Below are positions 35,650 to 43,378 of a DNA stretch of 64,000 bases, piece by piece. The notes beneath the pieces were generated by a model, which saw only the letters and a program-made list of their open reading frames with translations, had not been told where the DNA came from and searched no databases. The position numbers were made by a program, and so were the translations under genes. The stretch's first letter is position 1, and the number at the start of each line of letters is the position of its first letter. This DNA is from an uncultured Dialister sp. (GTDB lineage Bacteria > Bacillota > Negativicutes > Veillonellales > Dialisteraceae), in contig UQJW01000004.1 in NCBI GenBank assembly GCA_900541485.1, positions 65,148 to 129,147 of the forward strand, given 5' to 3'.

Positions 35650-36270
35650 ATGTCTACCCGATTCCAGAATATGACCATTAACGAATACCTGACCGTTCTC
35701 GGTTCTACCGCTCCTGCACCGGGCGGCGGAGCGGCGGCGGCTCTCACGGGCGCCCAGGCCTGCGCACTGGCGGAAATGGTATGCCGTTTCACGGAAAATA
35801 ACCCGCATGATTCGTCTTTTAAAGAAAAAGCCGGGAAATACAAGGACCTTTTTGTCATGGCCCGTTCTATATTTTTGGACCTCATGGACGAAGATGCCGC
35901 CAATTTCAAAGCTTTGATGACCCTTTTGCAGGCACCGAAAGAAGGGAACGAAGAAGAAAGAAAAGCCGCTTTGGAAGAAGCTTTTAAAAAATCGGCGGAA
36001 GCACCGATACAGACAGCTCAAACCATGAGTGACCTTCTTCCTGCCATGACGGAGCTTTTACTCCACTGCAATGAAAATGTCATGACCGATGCCATTATGG
36101 CGGCACAGGAAGGTATTTCCTGTATCCGCGGCGCAAAACTGAATGTACAAATCAATGTAAAATATATTCACGATGAATTTTACCGGCATGAAACAGAAGA
36201 ATCTTTTGCGGCCTGGGAAAATGCGATTTCTGCTATAGATGCGGTTTTAACGTATCAGGTTCATTTATAA
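35650..36270 (+). CDS. Formiminotetrahydrofolate cyclodeaminase-like protein
   Basis: Start at ATG 35650 (GGAGG five bases upstream); 206 residues. The N-terminal STAPAPGGGAAAALTGAQACALAEMV is the FtcD C-terminal/FchA family signature, and the rest is all-helical. FchA enzymes convert 5-formimino-THF to methenyl-THF in histidine or purine degradation. No partner formiminotransferase or other folate gene is nearby, so the exact reaction is not certain. It lies 33 bases before the CLC gene and probably shares its transcript. Confidence 0.88.
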   Translation: MSTRFQNMTINEYLTVLGSTAPAPGGGAAAALTGAQACALAEMVCRFTENNPHDSSFKEKAGKYKDLFVMARSIFLDLMDEDAANFKALMTLLQAPKEGNEEERKAALEEAFKKSAEAPIQTAQTMSDLLPAMTELLLHCNENVMTDAIMAAQEGISCIRGAKLNVQINVKYIHDEFYRHETEESFAAWENAISAIDAVLTYQVHL

Positions 36271-36303
36271 TCGTATGTGATTTTTATTTACCGAGAGGTT
36301 ATT

Positions 36304-37941
36304 TTGGAAGACAATAAAGAAAAATCTTCTGTCGCTGATGCAGAATTTAATAAACAACTGTTTAAAACGTATTTGGCACTGGATAACTGGCACCGTTTCC
36401 GTCTCCGCCTTTTTATCGAAGGAATTCTGGTCGGTATTGCCGGCGGTCTTGCGGTCGGCGTATTCCGTTTTCTTCTGACAAAAGCGGAATTTTTACGCCT
36501 GTACGGCTATGAAAATATCATCTGGCCGGCTATAAAAAACGTCTCTCTGCTCCCTCTGTTTCTTTGGCTTTGCTCCCTTGTTGTTATTGCAGGGGCTCTT
36601 TATAAAATGTGCCGGGTGGCACCCATGGCTTCAGGCTCGGGAATTCCGCAGGTCAAAGGTGTCATTCTCGGTCTTTTCAAAATGGACTGGCTCCGTATAC
36701 TCTGGGTAAAGATTGTGGCAGGTGCCGCCGGTATAGGCGCAGGTCTCTCACTGGGACGGGAAGGCCCGTCTATCCAAATCGGTGCCGTCGCCGCACAGGG
36801 TCTCAGCCGTTTCATGGGACGGACACGCATGGAAGAGCGGTATCTCATTACCGCCGGTGCCGGTGCCGGTCTTGCCGCCGCTTTCAATGCGCCCGTGGCA
36901 GGTATGATGTTTGCCCTTGAAGAGCTGCACCGGAATTTTTCGGGTGCCGTTCTTCTTCCCACCATGGCCGCCGCCGTTTCCGCCACCATTGTGTCCCGTC
37001 TCTTTTTCGGATCGTCTACAAGTTTCCTTTTTCCCAGTCTGGTCCGTCTTCCTTCGGAATATCTGGTCTATGTCATTTTTATTGCTGTCACTTGCGGTAT
37101 CGGCGGCATCATTTTTAACTACGGTCTTCTCCATACCGACAAATTTTACGGTCTCCCCGTATTTAAAAACCAATCGGTAAAAATTCTTTTTGCCCTTCTT
37201 ACCGCCGCTGTTCTCGGTCTTTGTCTTCCCCAAGTTTTGGGCGGAGGAAATACACTGGTAGACACGCTGGCAGAAACAAGATACAGTCTCGGATTTATCT
37301 GTCTTTTGCTTTTGGGTAAATACCTTTTCACTCTCATCAGTTACGGCTGCGGTGTCCCGGGCGGATTTTTCCTGCCCCTTCTCGTGACAGGTGCCCTCAT
37401 GGGATCGGCAGAAGCCTGTATCTTTGTTTCTTCCGGTTTCCTCGCCGATATGTATACCCCGAATATCATCATCATTTCCATGGCCGCTTTTTTTGCTGCC
37501 AGTGTACGGGCTCCCATTACGGGGACACTCCTCATTTTGGAAATGACCGGTGACTTCGACCATCTCATGGCGCTCTCCCTTTCTTCTGCCGTCGCATACA
37601 TTACCGCCGAATTTCTCAAAGGAAGCCCCATTTATGATGCCCTTCTGAAGAAATCTCTTGCTGCCGGAAATACACCGGTGCTGAAAGAAGAAAGAAATAT
37701 CATGGAAGTACCTGTAGGAAGCGGCTCCATTCTGGAAAACAGAACGGTAGAAGAAATTCCCCGCCTGCCCCATACAGTCTTGGTAAATATCAAACGTCAG
37801 GGGGAAAGCATGATTCCCGACCCCGATATCCGCCTTCGTCAGGGAGATTTCCTCTATTTCCTTACAGAAAGCGGAAATTCGGAAAAAGTACTCCGCCTGG
37901 GAGCGGAACAAGTTCCGAAAAATCATGTCCGCAAACTATAG
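36304..37941 (+). CDS. CLC-type chloride channel/antiporter with C-terminal TrkA-C domain
   Basis: A TTG at 36304 is the likely start (GAGAGG seven bases upstream; no better ATG), giving 545 residues. CLC motifs occur in order: MASGSGIPQVKGV, LGREGPSIQIGAV (with the gating glutamate), NAPVAGMMFALEELHRNF and GVPGGFFLPLLVTGALMG. The gating glutamate favours a proton-coupled antiporter. Residues from about 470 on (VEEIPRLPHTVLVNIKRQGE) form a RCK_C/TrkA-C domain. Acts in the inner membrane in chloride or fluoride balance; fluoride-type CLC motifs are not seen. Confidence 0.92.
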   Translation: MEDNKEKSSVADAEFNKQLFKTYLALDNWHRFRLRLFIEGILVGIAGGLAVGVFRFLLTKAEFLRLYGYENIIWPAIKNVSLLPLFLWLCSLVVIAGALYKMCRVAPMASGSGIPQVKGVILGLFKMDWLRILWVKIVAGAAGIGAGLSLGREGPSIQIGAVAAQGLSRFMGRTRMEERYLITAGAGAGLAAAFNAPVAGMMFALEELHRNFSGAVLLPTMAAAVSATIVSRLFFGSSTSFLFPSLVRLPSEYLVYVIFIAVTCGIGGIIFNYGLLHTDKFYGLPVFKNQSVKILFALLTAAVLGLCLPQVLGGGNTLVDTLAETRYSLGFICLLLLGKYLFTLISYGCGVPGGFFLPLLVTGALMGSAEACIFVSSGFLADMYTPNIIIISMAAFFAASVRAPITGTLLILEMTGDFDHLMALSLSSAVAYITAEFLKGSPIYDALLKKSLAAGNTPVLKEERNIMEVPVGSGSILENRTVEEIPRLPHTVLVNIKRQGESMIPDPDIRLRQGDFLYFLTESGNSEKVLRLGAEQVPKNHVRKL

Positions 37942-37947
37942 AAAAAT

Positions 37948-37983
37948 AAAACGGTGACTCCATGGCAGAGCCGCCGTTTTTTA
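37948..37983. terminator. Bidirectional terminator
   Basis: AAAACGGTGACTC and GAGCCGCCGTTTT form a stem around CATGGCA, with A and T runs at the two ends, between the convergent CLC and mmuM genes. Confidence 0.88.
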
Positions 37984-37988
37984 TTTCC

Positions 37989-38939
37989 TTATTTATTTTT
38001 TTCTGCCAAAAGTGCGGCACGGAACTCGGAAATTTGCCGTATATCTTCCGGTGTGGTCCGGCAGCAGCCGCCGATGAGCGAGGCTCCGCTCTTTTGCCAC
38101 TTTTCCACATAGTCCCCGTAAGAAACGGGAGAACCGGTCCATTTTTTATTGACCGCGTCCCACACTTCACCGCGGTTCGGATATACCGCGACAGGCTTGT
38201 CCGTTTCCTTTCTGATTTCCCCGATTAACGCCTCTACATACCGGGGATCCGTACAGTTGACGCCTATGGCTTCCACCTGTTTTTCCTTATCAAGCACGGC
38301 GGCACAGCGGGCGATGAGATCACCGCCGCAGGTATACTTTTCGTCACGGCAGGAAAAAGAAATCCACGCCGGTGCATCAGGCCATTCATGAAGAACGGAA
38401 ACGATAACTTCCGCCTCCTCCAGAGAAGGTACGGTTTCGCAAGCCAGAATATCCGGTCCCTGTGACAAGAGAACCGACAACCGTTCTCTGTGGAAATCCG
38501 CCAATTCCTTTTCGGAAACGCCGTAATGCCCCCTATACTCCGAGCCGTCTGCCAGGTACGCTCCGTAAGGGCCTACTGAAGCGGCTACGAGAGGAACAGG
38601 CCTGTTTTCACAAAGCGGAGAAGAAAGAAATTCATCTCTTGCTTCCTGTACCAGTCTCACCGACCGTTTCAGTAATTCTTCCGCCTCTTTTTTAGTAAAT
38701 CCTTTTTTCATAAATCCCGGAACAGTAGCCTGATAACTTGCACTTCCGATGATGTCCGCCCCGGCCTCCAGATACGAACGGTGCACCGCTTTTACCAGCT
38801 CCGGATTTTCATATAATGCCACAGCACTCCACAATTCATCGCAGATAGAAAATCCCTGCCGTTCCAGTTCCGTTGCAAAAGCCCCGTCCAATACAATCAG
38901 AGGATATTTTTTTAAAATACGGGAAATATGACCTGTCAT
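37989..38939 (-). CDS. mmuM: Homocysteine S-methyltransferase
   Basis: Start at ATG 38939, which follows GGGAGGG; 316 residues. A zinc-dependent Pfam S-methyl_trans enzyme that methylates homocysteine to methionine, usually with S-methylmethionine. DGAFATELERQG opens the barrel; GVNCTDPRYVE and GGCCRTTPEDI hold the three zinc cysteines near the C-terminus. It lies 15 bases after an amino-acid binding protein gene and is under the same Met-type T-box leader, which suggests uptake of methionine or S-methylmethionine feeding this reaction. Confidence 0.93.
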   Translation of the reverse strand: MTGHISRILKKYPLIVLDGAFATELERQGFSICDELWSAVALYENPELVKAVHRSYLEAGADIIGSASYQATVPGFMKKGFTKKEAEELLKRSVRLVQEARDEFLSSPLCENRPVPLVAASVGPYGAYLADGSEYRGHYGVSEKELADFHRERLSVLLSQGPDILACETVPSLEEAEVIVSVLHEWPDAPAWISFSCRDEKYTCGGDLIARCAAVLDKEKQVEAIGVNCTDPRYVEALIGEIRKETDKPVAVYPNRGEVWDAVNKKWTGSPVSYGDYVEKWQKSGASLIGGCCRTTPEDIRQISEFRAALLAEKNK

Positions 38940-38953
38940 TTCCTGTCCCTCCC

Positions 38954-39760
38954 TCATTCTTCCAATAACGCCTGCGGCGGATTTTTTCCGAACCACTTGC
39001 GATAGATTTCCGCAAACTTTCCGTTTTTCTTTATTTTCGCAAGACCGCTTTCGATTTTTGCGAGGAGTTCCGTATTTCCTTTCTTTACCGCTATTCCGAG
39101 ATTTTCTGTTGTCAGAGCCACCGGTGCGGTTTTTACGGAATTGTCATTTGTTTTTGCCACATAATATTCATTGGTCGGTATATCATTGACGACCCCTTCT
39201 ACGGCCCCGTGTTTCAAGTCGATAAAAGCATCACTTAACGTATTATACACACGGACATCGGCCCCTTCAATCTTCCGTGCCGCCTCTTCTCCCGTCGATC
39301 CGATGGTAACGCCCAGCGTTTTTCCTTTCAAATCTTCCTTCTTCACAATCGAATCATTATCCGCTTTCACCACGACACCGAGTCCGGCGATGTAGTAACG
39401 TTTTGAGAAATCAACCGACTTCGCCCTGTCGTCCGTAATGGTGATATCATTGATAGCCACATCGATATCCCCTGTCTGCAGCGCCGGAATCAGTCCGTCG
39501 AAATTGACATTTTTGACTTGTACCTTCAGATTTTCTTCTGCCGCCACCGCTTTGATAATGTCTACATCAAATCCGACATACTCTTTCGAATTTAAATCCT
39601 GCGAACCGAAAGGCGGATAAGCGGCGTCCATACCTGCCCGTATCACTGCCTCTCCTTTATTCTCCTGCTTTGAAAAACCCTGTCCTCCGCACCCTGCGGA
39701 TAGTCCGATAACCGCTGCAGAAAATGCGGTCACTGCCAAACATACGATTTTTTTCATCAT
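38954..39760 (-). CDS. Amino-acid ABC transporter binding lipoprotein (family 3)
   Basis: A 268-residue periplasmic binding protein with a lipoprotein signal (AVIGLSAGCGG). Family 3 motifs are AGMDAAYPPFGSQDL, YVGFDVDIIKAVAAEE, GDIDVAINDITITDDRAKSV and GTVE-like GAVEGVVNDIPTNEYYV. No permease or ATPase gene is beside it. The T-box leader and the downstream mmuM point to a sulfur amino acid such as methionine, S-methylmethionine or homocysteine as ligand. Confidence 0.9.
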   Translation of the reverse strand: MMKKIVCLAVTAFSAAVIGLSAGCGGQGFSKQENKGEAVIRAGMDAAYPPFGSQDLNSKEYVGFDVDIIKAVAAEENLKVQVKNVNFDGLIPALQTGDIDVAINDITITDDRAKSVDFSKRYYIAGLGVVVKADNDSIVKKEDLKGKTLGVTIGSTGEEAARKIEGADVRVYNTLSDAFIDLKHGAVEGVVNDIPTNEYYVAKTNDNSVKTAPVALTTENLGIAVKKGNTELLAKIESGLAKIKKNGKFAEIYRKWFGKNPPQALLEE

Positions 39761-39789
39761 TCTCCCTCTTTTCTAAAATAATTGACTGG

Positions 39790-40126
39790 ATAACTTATGC
39801 AGAAATGCGGAATTTAGGGAAATAAAAAACTCCCTCCCTGTAAAGGGACGGAGATCCGTGTTACCACCCAATTTCGTCTATATGTCACCATACAGACCTT
39901 TGTAGGTACGCCGGCTGATGCCTTGATACCGCATCTCTATAACGGGAGATCCCGGGCTGCTTCACGATTCGGCATGCCAGACTCCAAGGCCATGTTCGGT
40001 CATTTTCTCTGCGCTCCCTTTCACCGGACAGGAGCTCTCTTTGGCAGATACAGTGACTTACTCTTCTTATCATCGTCTTTATGTAAGTTGAGGTAACTAT
40101 ATCACGAGTGCTTAATCGTTGTCAAG
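39790..40126. repeat. Inverted repeat, left copy (promoter plus T-box leader)
   Basis: 337 bases identical, apart from a single T in the terminator T-run, to the reverse complement of 42074-42411. The copy contains the complete promoter and T-box leader. The identity stops abruptly at both ends, as after a recent duplication or gene conversion. Confidence 0.95.
39824..40089 (-). ncRNA. T-box riboswitch leader, Met-type, of the binding protein-mmuM genes
   Basis: The promoter TTGACA (40125-40120) and TATAGT (40101-40096) have an 18-base spacer. The leader has an AGAGTAAGT segment (loop-E side of the specifier loop), and GAGAAAATGACCG with a likely ATG specifier at 40003-40001. The T-box motif TTGGGTGGTAACACGG follows, then a terminator stem CTCCGTCCC/GGGAGGGAG with T-run. 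Uncharged tRNA-Met would stabilise the antiterminator and allow transcription. Specifier identity is inferred from the gene context; GAC is a conceivable alternative reading. Confidence 0.85.
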
Positions 40127-40401
40127 TCATAATTTCATTTCTTTTTTGCCGGGAAAAACAAATAAAAAATTAGTTTGCGTATAAATAAAAATAAATAATT
40201 GAAAGCACTGTATTTTCCTTTTTTGCAAGAAATAAAAATGAAAACGGGAAAAAATAAATTAAGTTACCGGAAAATATTTGATTTAGGATATACTTACCTA
40301 TATAATAAATAAAAAGTTAAGTTTTCATACTTACGGAGTATATAAAATTGGGAGAAGGAAGAAAGTAAAGAAACGAAAAGTTTCGGAGGGAGGGATGACC
40401 T
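40127..40401. other. mntR upstream region
   Basis: A+T-rich DNA with no gene seen. TATACTTACCTATATAAT at about 40291-40308 and the repeated TTAAGTTTTCATACTTA phrase may hold the mntR promoter, but no clear operator can be defined. Confidence 0.4.
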
Positions 40402-41046
40402 ATGACATCAGGAAAGGAAGATTACTTAAAGGCGATTTACATCATCAGTGAAGACCATGAACTGGTATCCAATAAGGAATTATCCGACATGCTCCACGTA
40501 TCGCCGCCGTCAGTCAGTGAAATGATTACAAAACTGCAAAAAGAAGGCTATGTGGATTACACGGCTTACAAAGGCAGCAAGATGACAAAAAAAGGCCGCC
40601 GGGAAGCGGGAAAATTATTCCGTTTCCATGCACTGTGGGAAGTTTTTCTGGTGGATAAATTGAATTTCTCATGGAGTGAAGCCCATGAACAGGCAGACGG
40701 TCTGGAACATCAGACGGGAGAAAAGTTGGCTGAGCGCCTCGATGAATATTTGGGCCGGCCGAAACATTGCCCCCACGGCGATCCGATTCCCGATGCCGCA
40801 GGAAATCGCGAAGGTCTCACGACCCGCCGTCTTTCCGACGTGGAAACCGGAGAAGAAACACGAATCCGCCGTATGGTGGAAGACTACAACCTCATGGACT
40901 ATCTGCAAAGCAAAGGAATTTATGCGGATATGCCGGTTAAAGTCAAAGGGAAAGAGCCTTATGAAGGACCGATAACGGTGGAAACCGAAAAAGGAGATAT
41001 TTCCATCAGCTATAAAGCAGCCCTGCAAATTTTTGTCGACGACTAA
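40402..41046 (+). CDS. mntR: DtxR/MntR-family metal-dependent repressor
   Basis: A 214-residue regulator. The N-terminal winged helix (KEDYLKAIYIISEDHE, then LHVSPPSVSEMITKLQKEG) and dimerisation/metal domain (FRFHALWEVFLVDKLNFSW, HEQADGLEHQTGEKLAERL, PKHCPHGDPIP) follow the DtxR plan, and the C-terminal SH3-like part is present, so it is a longer DtxR/IdeR-like form. In cells it senses Mn(II) or Fe(II) and represses uptake genes; none is adjacent. The Shine-Dalgarno is GGAGGGAGGG. It lies inside the inverted-repeat pair. Confidence 0.9.
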   Translation: MTSGKEDYLKAIYIISEDHELVSNKELSDMLHVSPPSVSEMITKLQKEGYVDYTAYKGSKMTKKGRREAGKLFRFHALWEVFLVDKLNFSWSEAHEQADGLEHQTGEKLAERLDEYLGRPKHCPHGDPIPDAAGNREGLTTRRLSDVETGEETRIRRMVEDYNLMDYLQSKGIYADMPVKVKGKEPYEGPITVETEKGDISISYKAALQIFVDD

Positions 41047-41051
41047 GAGAT

Positions 41052-41077
41052 AAAGAGCCTTGCGGGGCTCTTTTTTT
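41052..41077 (+). terminator. Terminator after mntR
   Basis: AAAGAGCC TTGCGG GGCTCTTTTTTT, a compact stem with T-run nine bases after the stop. Confidence 0.92.
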
Positions 41078-41172
41078 ATTTCATCTGGTTATATGAAAAA
41101 ATTGATTTTTGATAATTTATATATATTCAAATCTTCCTTATAATAAAAGAAACCTTACAAGGAGGAATGAAT

Positions 41173-41973
41173 ATGTATAAAGCAATGACCATTGCCGGCT
41201 CGGATACGAGCGGCGGCGCCGGTATGGAAGCCGATTTGAAAACATTTCAGGAAATGTCCGTATACGGTATGGTAGCTCTCACCTGCATCGTTGCGGAAAA
41301 TCCCGATAACGACTGGGCTCATGAAATTTATCCTATCGAAACACCGGTGATTGAAAAGCAGATTCACACCATTTTCGGAGGTATCGGTGCCGATGCCATG
41401 AAAACGGGCATGCTCGGAAGCCGCGACTTGGTGGAACTGGTCGCCGATACGATTGACAAGTACCGTTTGGAAAAAACCGTCATCGATCCCGTCATGGTCT
41501 GCAAAGGAATCGATACCATCATGGTCCCCGAAGCGGCAGAAGCCATCAAAGAAATACTGGTAAGCCGTGCGTATCTCATGACCCCCAACCTTTTGGAAGC
41601 CGCCTATCTGGCCGGTATGGAGCGGATAGAAACCATAGACGATATGAAAGAAGCGGCCGCACGCATTTGTGATAAAGGCTGCCGCCATGTAGTCGTCAAA
41701 GCAGGCGACCGTTTACCGGGAAATGAAGCGGTAGAAATTTTTTACGACGGAAACACATTTACGGAAAAACGGCACCCGAAACTGGAAGGCGTGTATAATC
41801 ATGGAGCAGGCTGCACATTTTCTGCCGCCATCACGGCAGGACTTTCCAAAGGACTTCCCGTAAAAGAAGCAGTCCTCGGAGCAGAAACCTTTACCGAAGC
41901 GGCCATTAAAAAATCTTTCCGAATTAATCAATGGGCAGGTGCCCTTTTCCATGCGGCATGGAGAGAAAAATAA
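41173..41973 (+). CDS. pdxK: Pyridoxal/pyridoxine kinase of the ThiD-like family
   Basis: Start at ATG 41173, seven bases after AAGGAGG (an earlier ATG at 41167 touches the Shine-Dalgarno); 266 residues. A ribokinase-fold enzyme with AMTIAGSDTSGGAGMEADLKTF at the start, DAMKTGMLGS, VIDPVMVCKG and the anion hole HGAGCTFSAAI with its cysteine. Over its whole length it tracks B. subtilis PdxK, which phosphorylates pyridoxal and pyridoxine, rather than ThiD proper. No thiamine gene is nearby, supporting the vitamin B6 reading. Confidence 0.85.
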   Translation: MYKAMTIAGSDTSGGAGMEADLKTFQEMSVYGMVALTCIVAENPDNDWAHEIYPIETPVIEKQIHTIFGGIGADAMKTGMLGSRDLVELVADTIDKYRLEKTVIDPVMVCKGIDTIMVPEAAEAIKEILVSRAYLMTPNLLEAAYLAGMERIETIDDMKEAAARICDKGCRHVVVKAGDRLPGNEAVEIFYDGNTFTEKRHPKLEGVYNHGAGCTFSAAITAGLSKGLPVKEAVLGAETFTEAAIKKSFRINQWAGALFHAAWREK

Positions 41974-41981
41974 AGAACCGG

Positions 41982-42016
41982 AAAATCTGTTTTCCTTTGG
42001 GAAGGCAGATTTTTTT
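41982..42016 (+). terminator. Terminator after pdxK
   Basis: AAAATCTG and CAGATTTTTTT pair around an inner TTTTCC/GGGAAGG stem, shortly after the stop codon. Confidence 0.85.
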
Positions 42017-42073
42017 GTGGAAAAAGCAGATACGGCAAGAAAAAATCACGAAAAAATTTTTTACGTCCAAACG

Positions 42074-42411
42074 CTTGACAACGATTAAGCACTCGTGATA
42101 TAGTTACCTCAACTTACATAAAGACGATGATAAGAAGAGTAAGTCACTGTATCTGCCAAAGAGAGCTCCTGTCCGGTGAAAGGGAGCGCAGAGAAAATGA
42201 CCGAACATGGCCTTGGAGTCTGGCATGCCGAATCGTGAAGCAGCCCGGGATCTCCCGTTATAGAGATGCGGTATCAAGGCATCAGCCGGCGTACCTACAA
42301 AGGTCTGTATGGTGACATATAGACGAAATTGGGTGGTAACACGGATCTCCGTCCCTTTACAGGGAGGGAGTTTTTTTATTTCCCTAAATTCCGCATTTCT
42401 GCATAAGTTAT
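42074..42411. repeat. Inverted repeat, right copy (promoter plus T-box leader)
   Basis: 338 bases, the reverse complement of 39790-40126 with one extra T in the terminator run. It carries the metQ promoter and leader. Flanks outside these limits are unrelated between the two copies. Confidence 0.95.
42111..42378 (+). ncRNA. T-box riboswitch leader, Met-type, of metQ
   Basis: TTGACA (42075-42080) and TATAGT (42099-42104) give a strong promoter with an 18-base spacer. The leader has the AGAGTAAGT element, likely ATG specifier at 42197-42199 in GAGAAAATGACCG, and TTGGGTGGTAACACGG as the T-box. A terminator with seven T ends near 42378. A methionine-specific leader before metQ, the methionine-binding protein, makes the specifier assignment convincing. 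Confidence 0.9.
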
Positions 42412-42449
42412 TTCAAATTCATCATTTTATTCAAAAAGGAGACATCATC

Positions 42450-43268
42450 ATGAACCTGAAAAAAACAATCGCCGTTTCCCTCGCCGCACTGGCTTGCACC
42501 GCCATCATCACAGGCTGCGGGCAAAATGAAAAAAATACCGCCGGAGAAAAAACGGAAATCAAAGTAGGCACCGTTCCGGGATACTCCGAACAAGTCGTCG
42601 AATTTGTTGCGAAAGAAGCGGAAAAAGAAGGACTCAAAGTCACCATCGTTCCCTTCTCCGACTACGTCACGCCGAACCAGGCCCTCGCCCAGGGAGACAC
42701 CGACCTCAACTCCTTCCAGCACGGTCCTTTCCTTAACGCCTTTAACGAAAAGAACGGCACTCACATCGTAGCCATAGGAAATACCTACCTCGCACCGCTC
42801 CGTCTTTTTTCCAACAAATACAAATCCGTCAATGACCTTCCCGACGGTGCTTCCATTGCAATCCCCAATGACCCCTCCAACGGCGGCAGAGCCCTTCTTC
42901 TCCTCGAAAAGAACGGCCTCATCAAGCTGAAAGAAGGAACGGACCCCGTCAAAGCCGTCATTTCCGACATAGCGGAAAATCCGAAACACCTGAACCTCAT
43001 CGAACTCGAAGCACCCCAACTCCCGCGGGCACTCGAAGACTGTGACGGCTCCGTCATCAACGGCGGCTACGTCGTATCCGCAGGCCTTGACCCGAAAAGC
43101 GCCATTGCCGAAGAAGACAATACGAGCCCTTACGTAAATATCATCGCCGCCAACGAAAAAGACAAAGACAATCTGGCATATAAGAAATTCGTAAAAATCT
43201 TCCAAACCGACGCCACCAGAAAATACATAGAAGACAACTTCCAAGTCACCCTCGTTCCTGCCTTCTGA
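42450..43268 (+). CDS. metQ: Methionine-binding lipoprotein (NlpA/MetQ family)
   Basis: Start at ATG 42450 after AAGGAGA; 272 residues. The signal peptide ends in a lipobox (AIITGC), so the protein is anchored on the outer face of the inner membrane. The mature part has KVGTVPGYSEQVVEFVAKEA, FSDYVTPNQALAQGDTDLNSFQH and the NGGYV segment typical of NlpA/MetQ. It binds methionine for the MetNI ABC transporter, which is not encoded in this window. On the plus strand the gene is strikingly rich in C and poor in G compared with neighbours, matching codon preferences of a lagging-strand gene. Confidence 0.94.
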   Translation: MNLKKTIAVSLAALACTAIITGCGQNEKNTAGEKTEIKVGTVPGYSEQVVEFVAKEAEKEGLKVTIVPFSDYVTPNQALAQGDTDLNSFQHGPFLNAFNEKNGTHIVAIGNTYLAPLRLFSNKYKSVNDLPDGASIAIPNDPSNGGRALLLLEKNGLIKLKEGTDPVKAVISDIAENPKHLNLIELEAPQLPRALEDCDGSVINGGYVVSAGLDPKSAIAEEDNTSPYVNIIAANEKDKDNLAYKKFVKIFQTDATRKYIEDNFQVTLVPAF

Positions 43269-43273
43269 TCAAA

Positions 43274-43299
43274 AAAAGACGCCCCACACGGCGTCTTTT
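43274..43299 (+). terminator. Terminator after metQ
   Basis: AAAGACGCC CCACAC GGCGTCTTTT, a short strong stem five bases after the stop. Confidence 0.9.
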
Positions 43300-43378
43300 A
43301 TCATGTCATGACTTGACGGAAAATGTTTTTTACAACGCATAAATAAGATATAATAAAATAAAAAGACTGCAGGAAAAA
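43300..43378 (+). promoter_or_regulatory. Region upstream of the CRISPR array (possible promoter)
   Basis: A+T-rich, with TATAAT at 43349-43354 and TTTACA or a T-run at a short distance upstream. This could start a transcript running into the array on the plus strand. Support is weak. Confidence 0.35.

Noticed and set aside
36748..37926. 392-codon open frame antisense to the CLC gene
   Set aside because: Low-complexity, charged translation without motifs; the CLC gene on the plus strand is unambiguous.
39885..42315. Two identical 62-residue frames (MIRRVSHCICQ...) at 39885-40073 and 42127-42315
   Set aside because: Both lie inside the T-box leaders and have no Shine-Dalgarno; identity is explained by the duplicated RNA.
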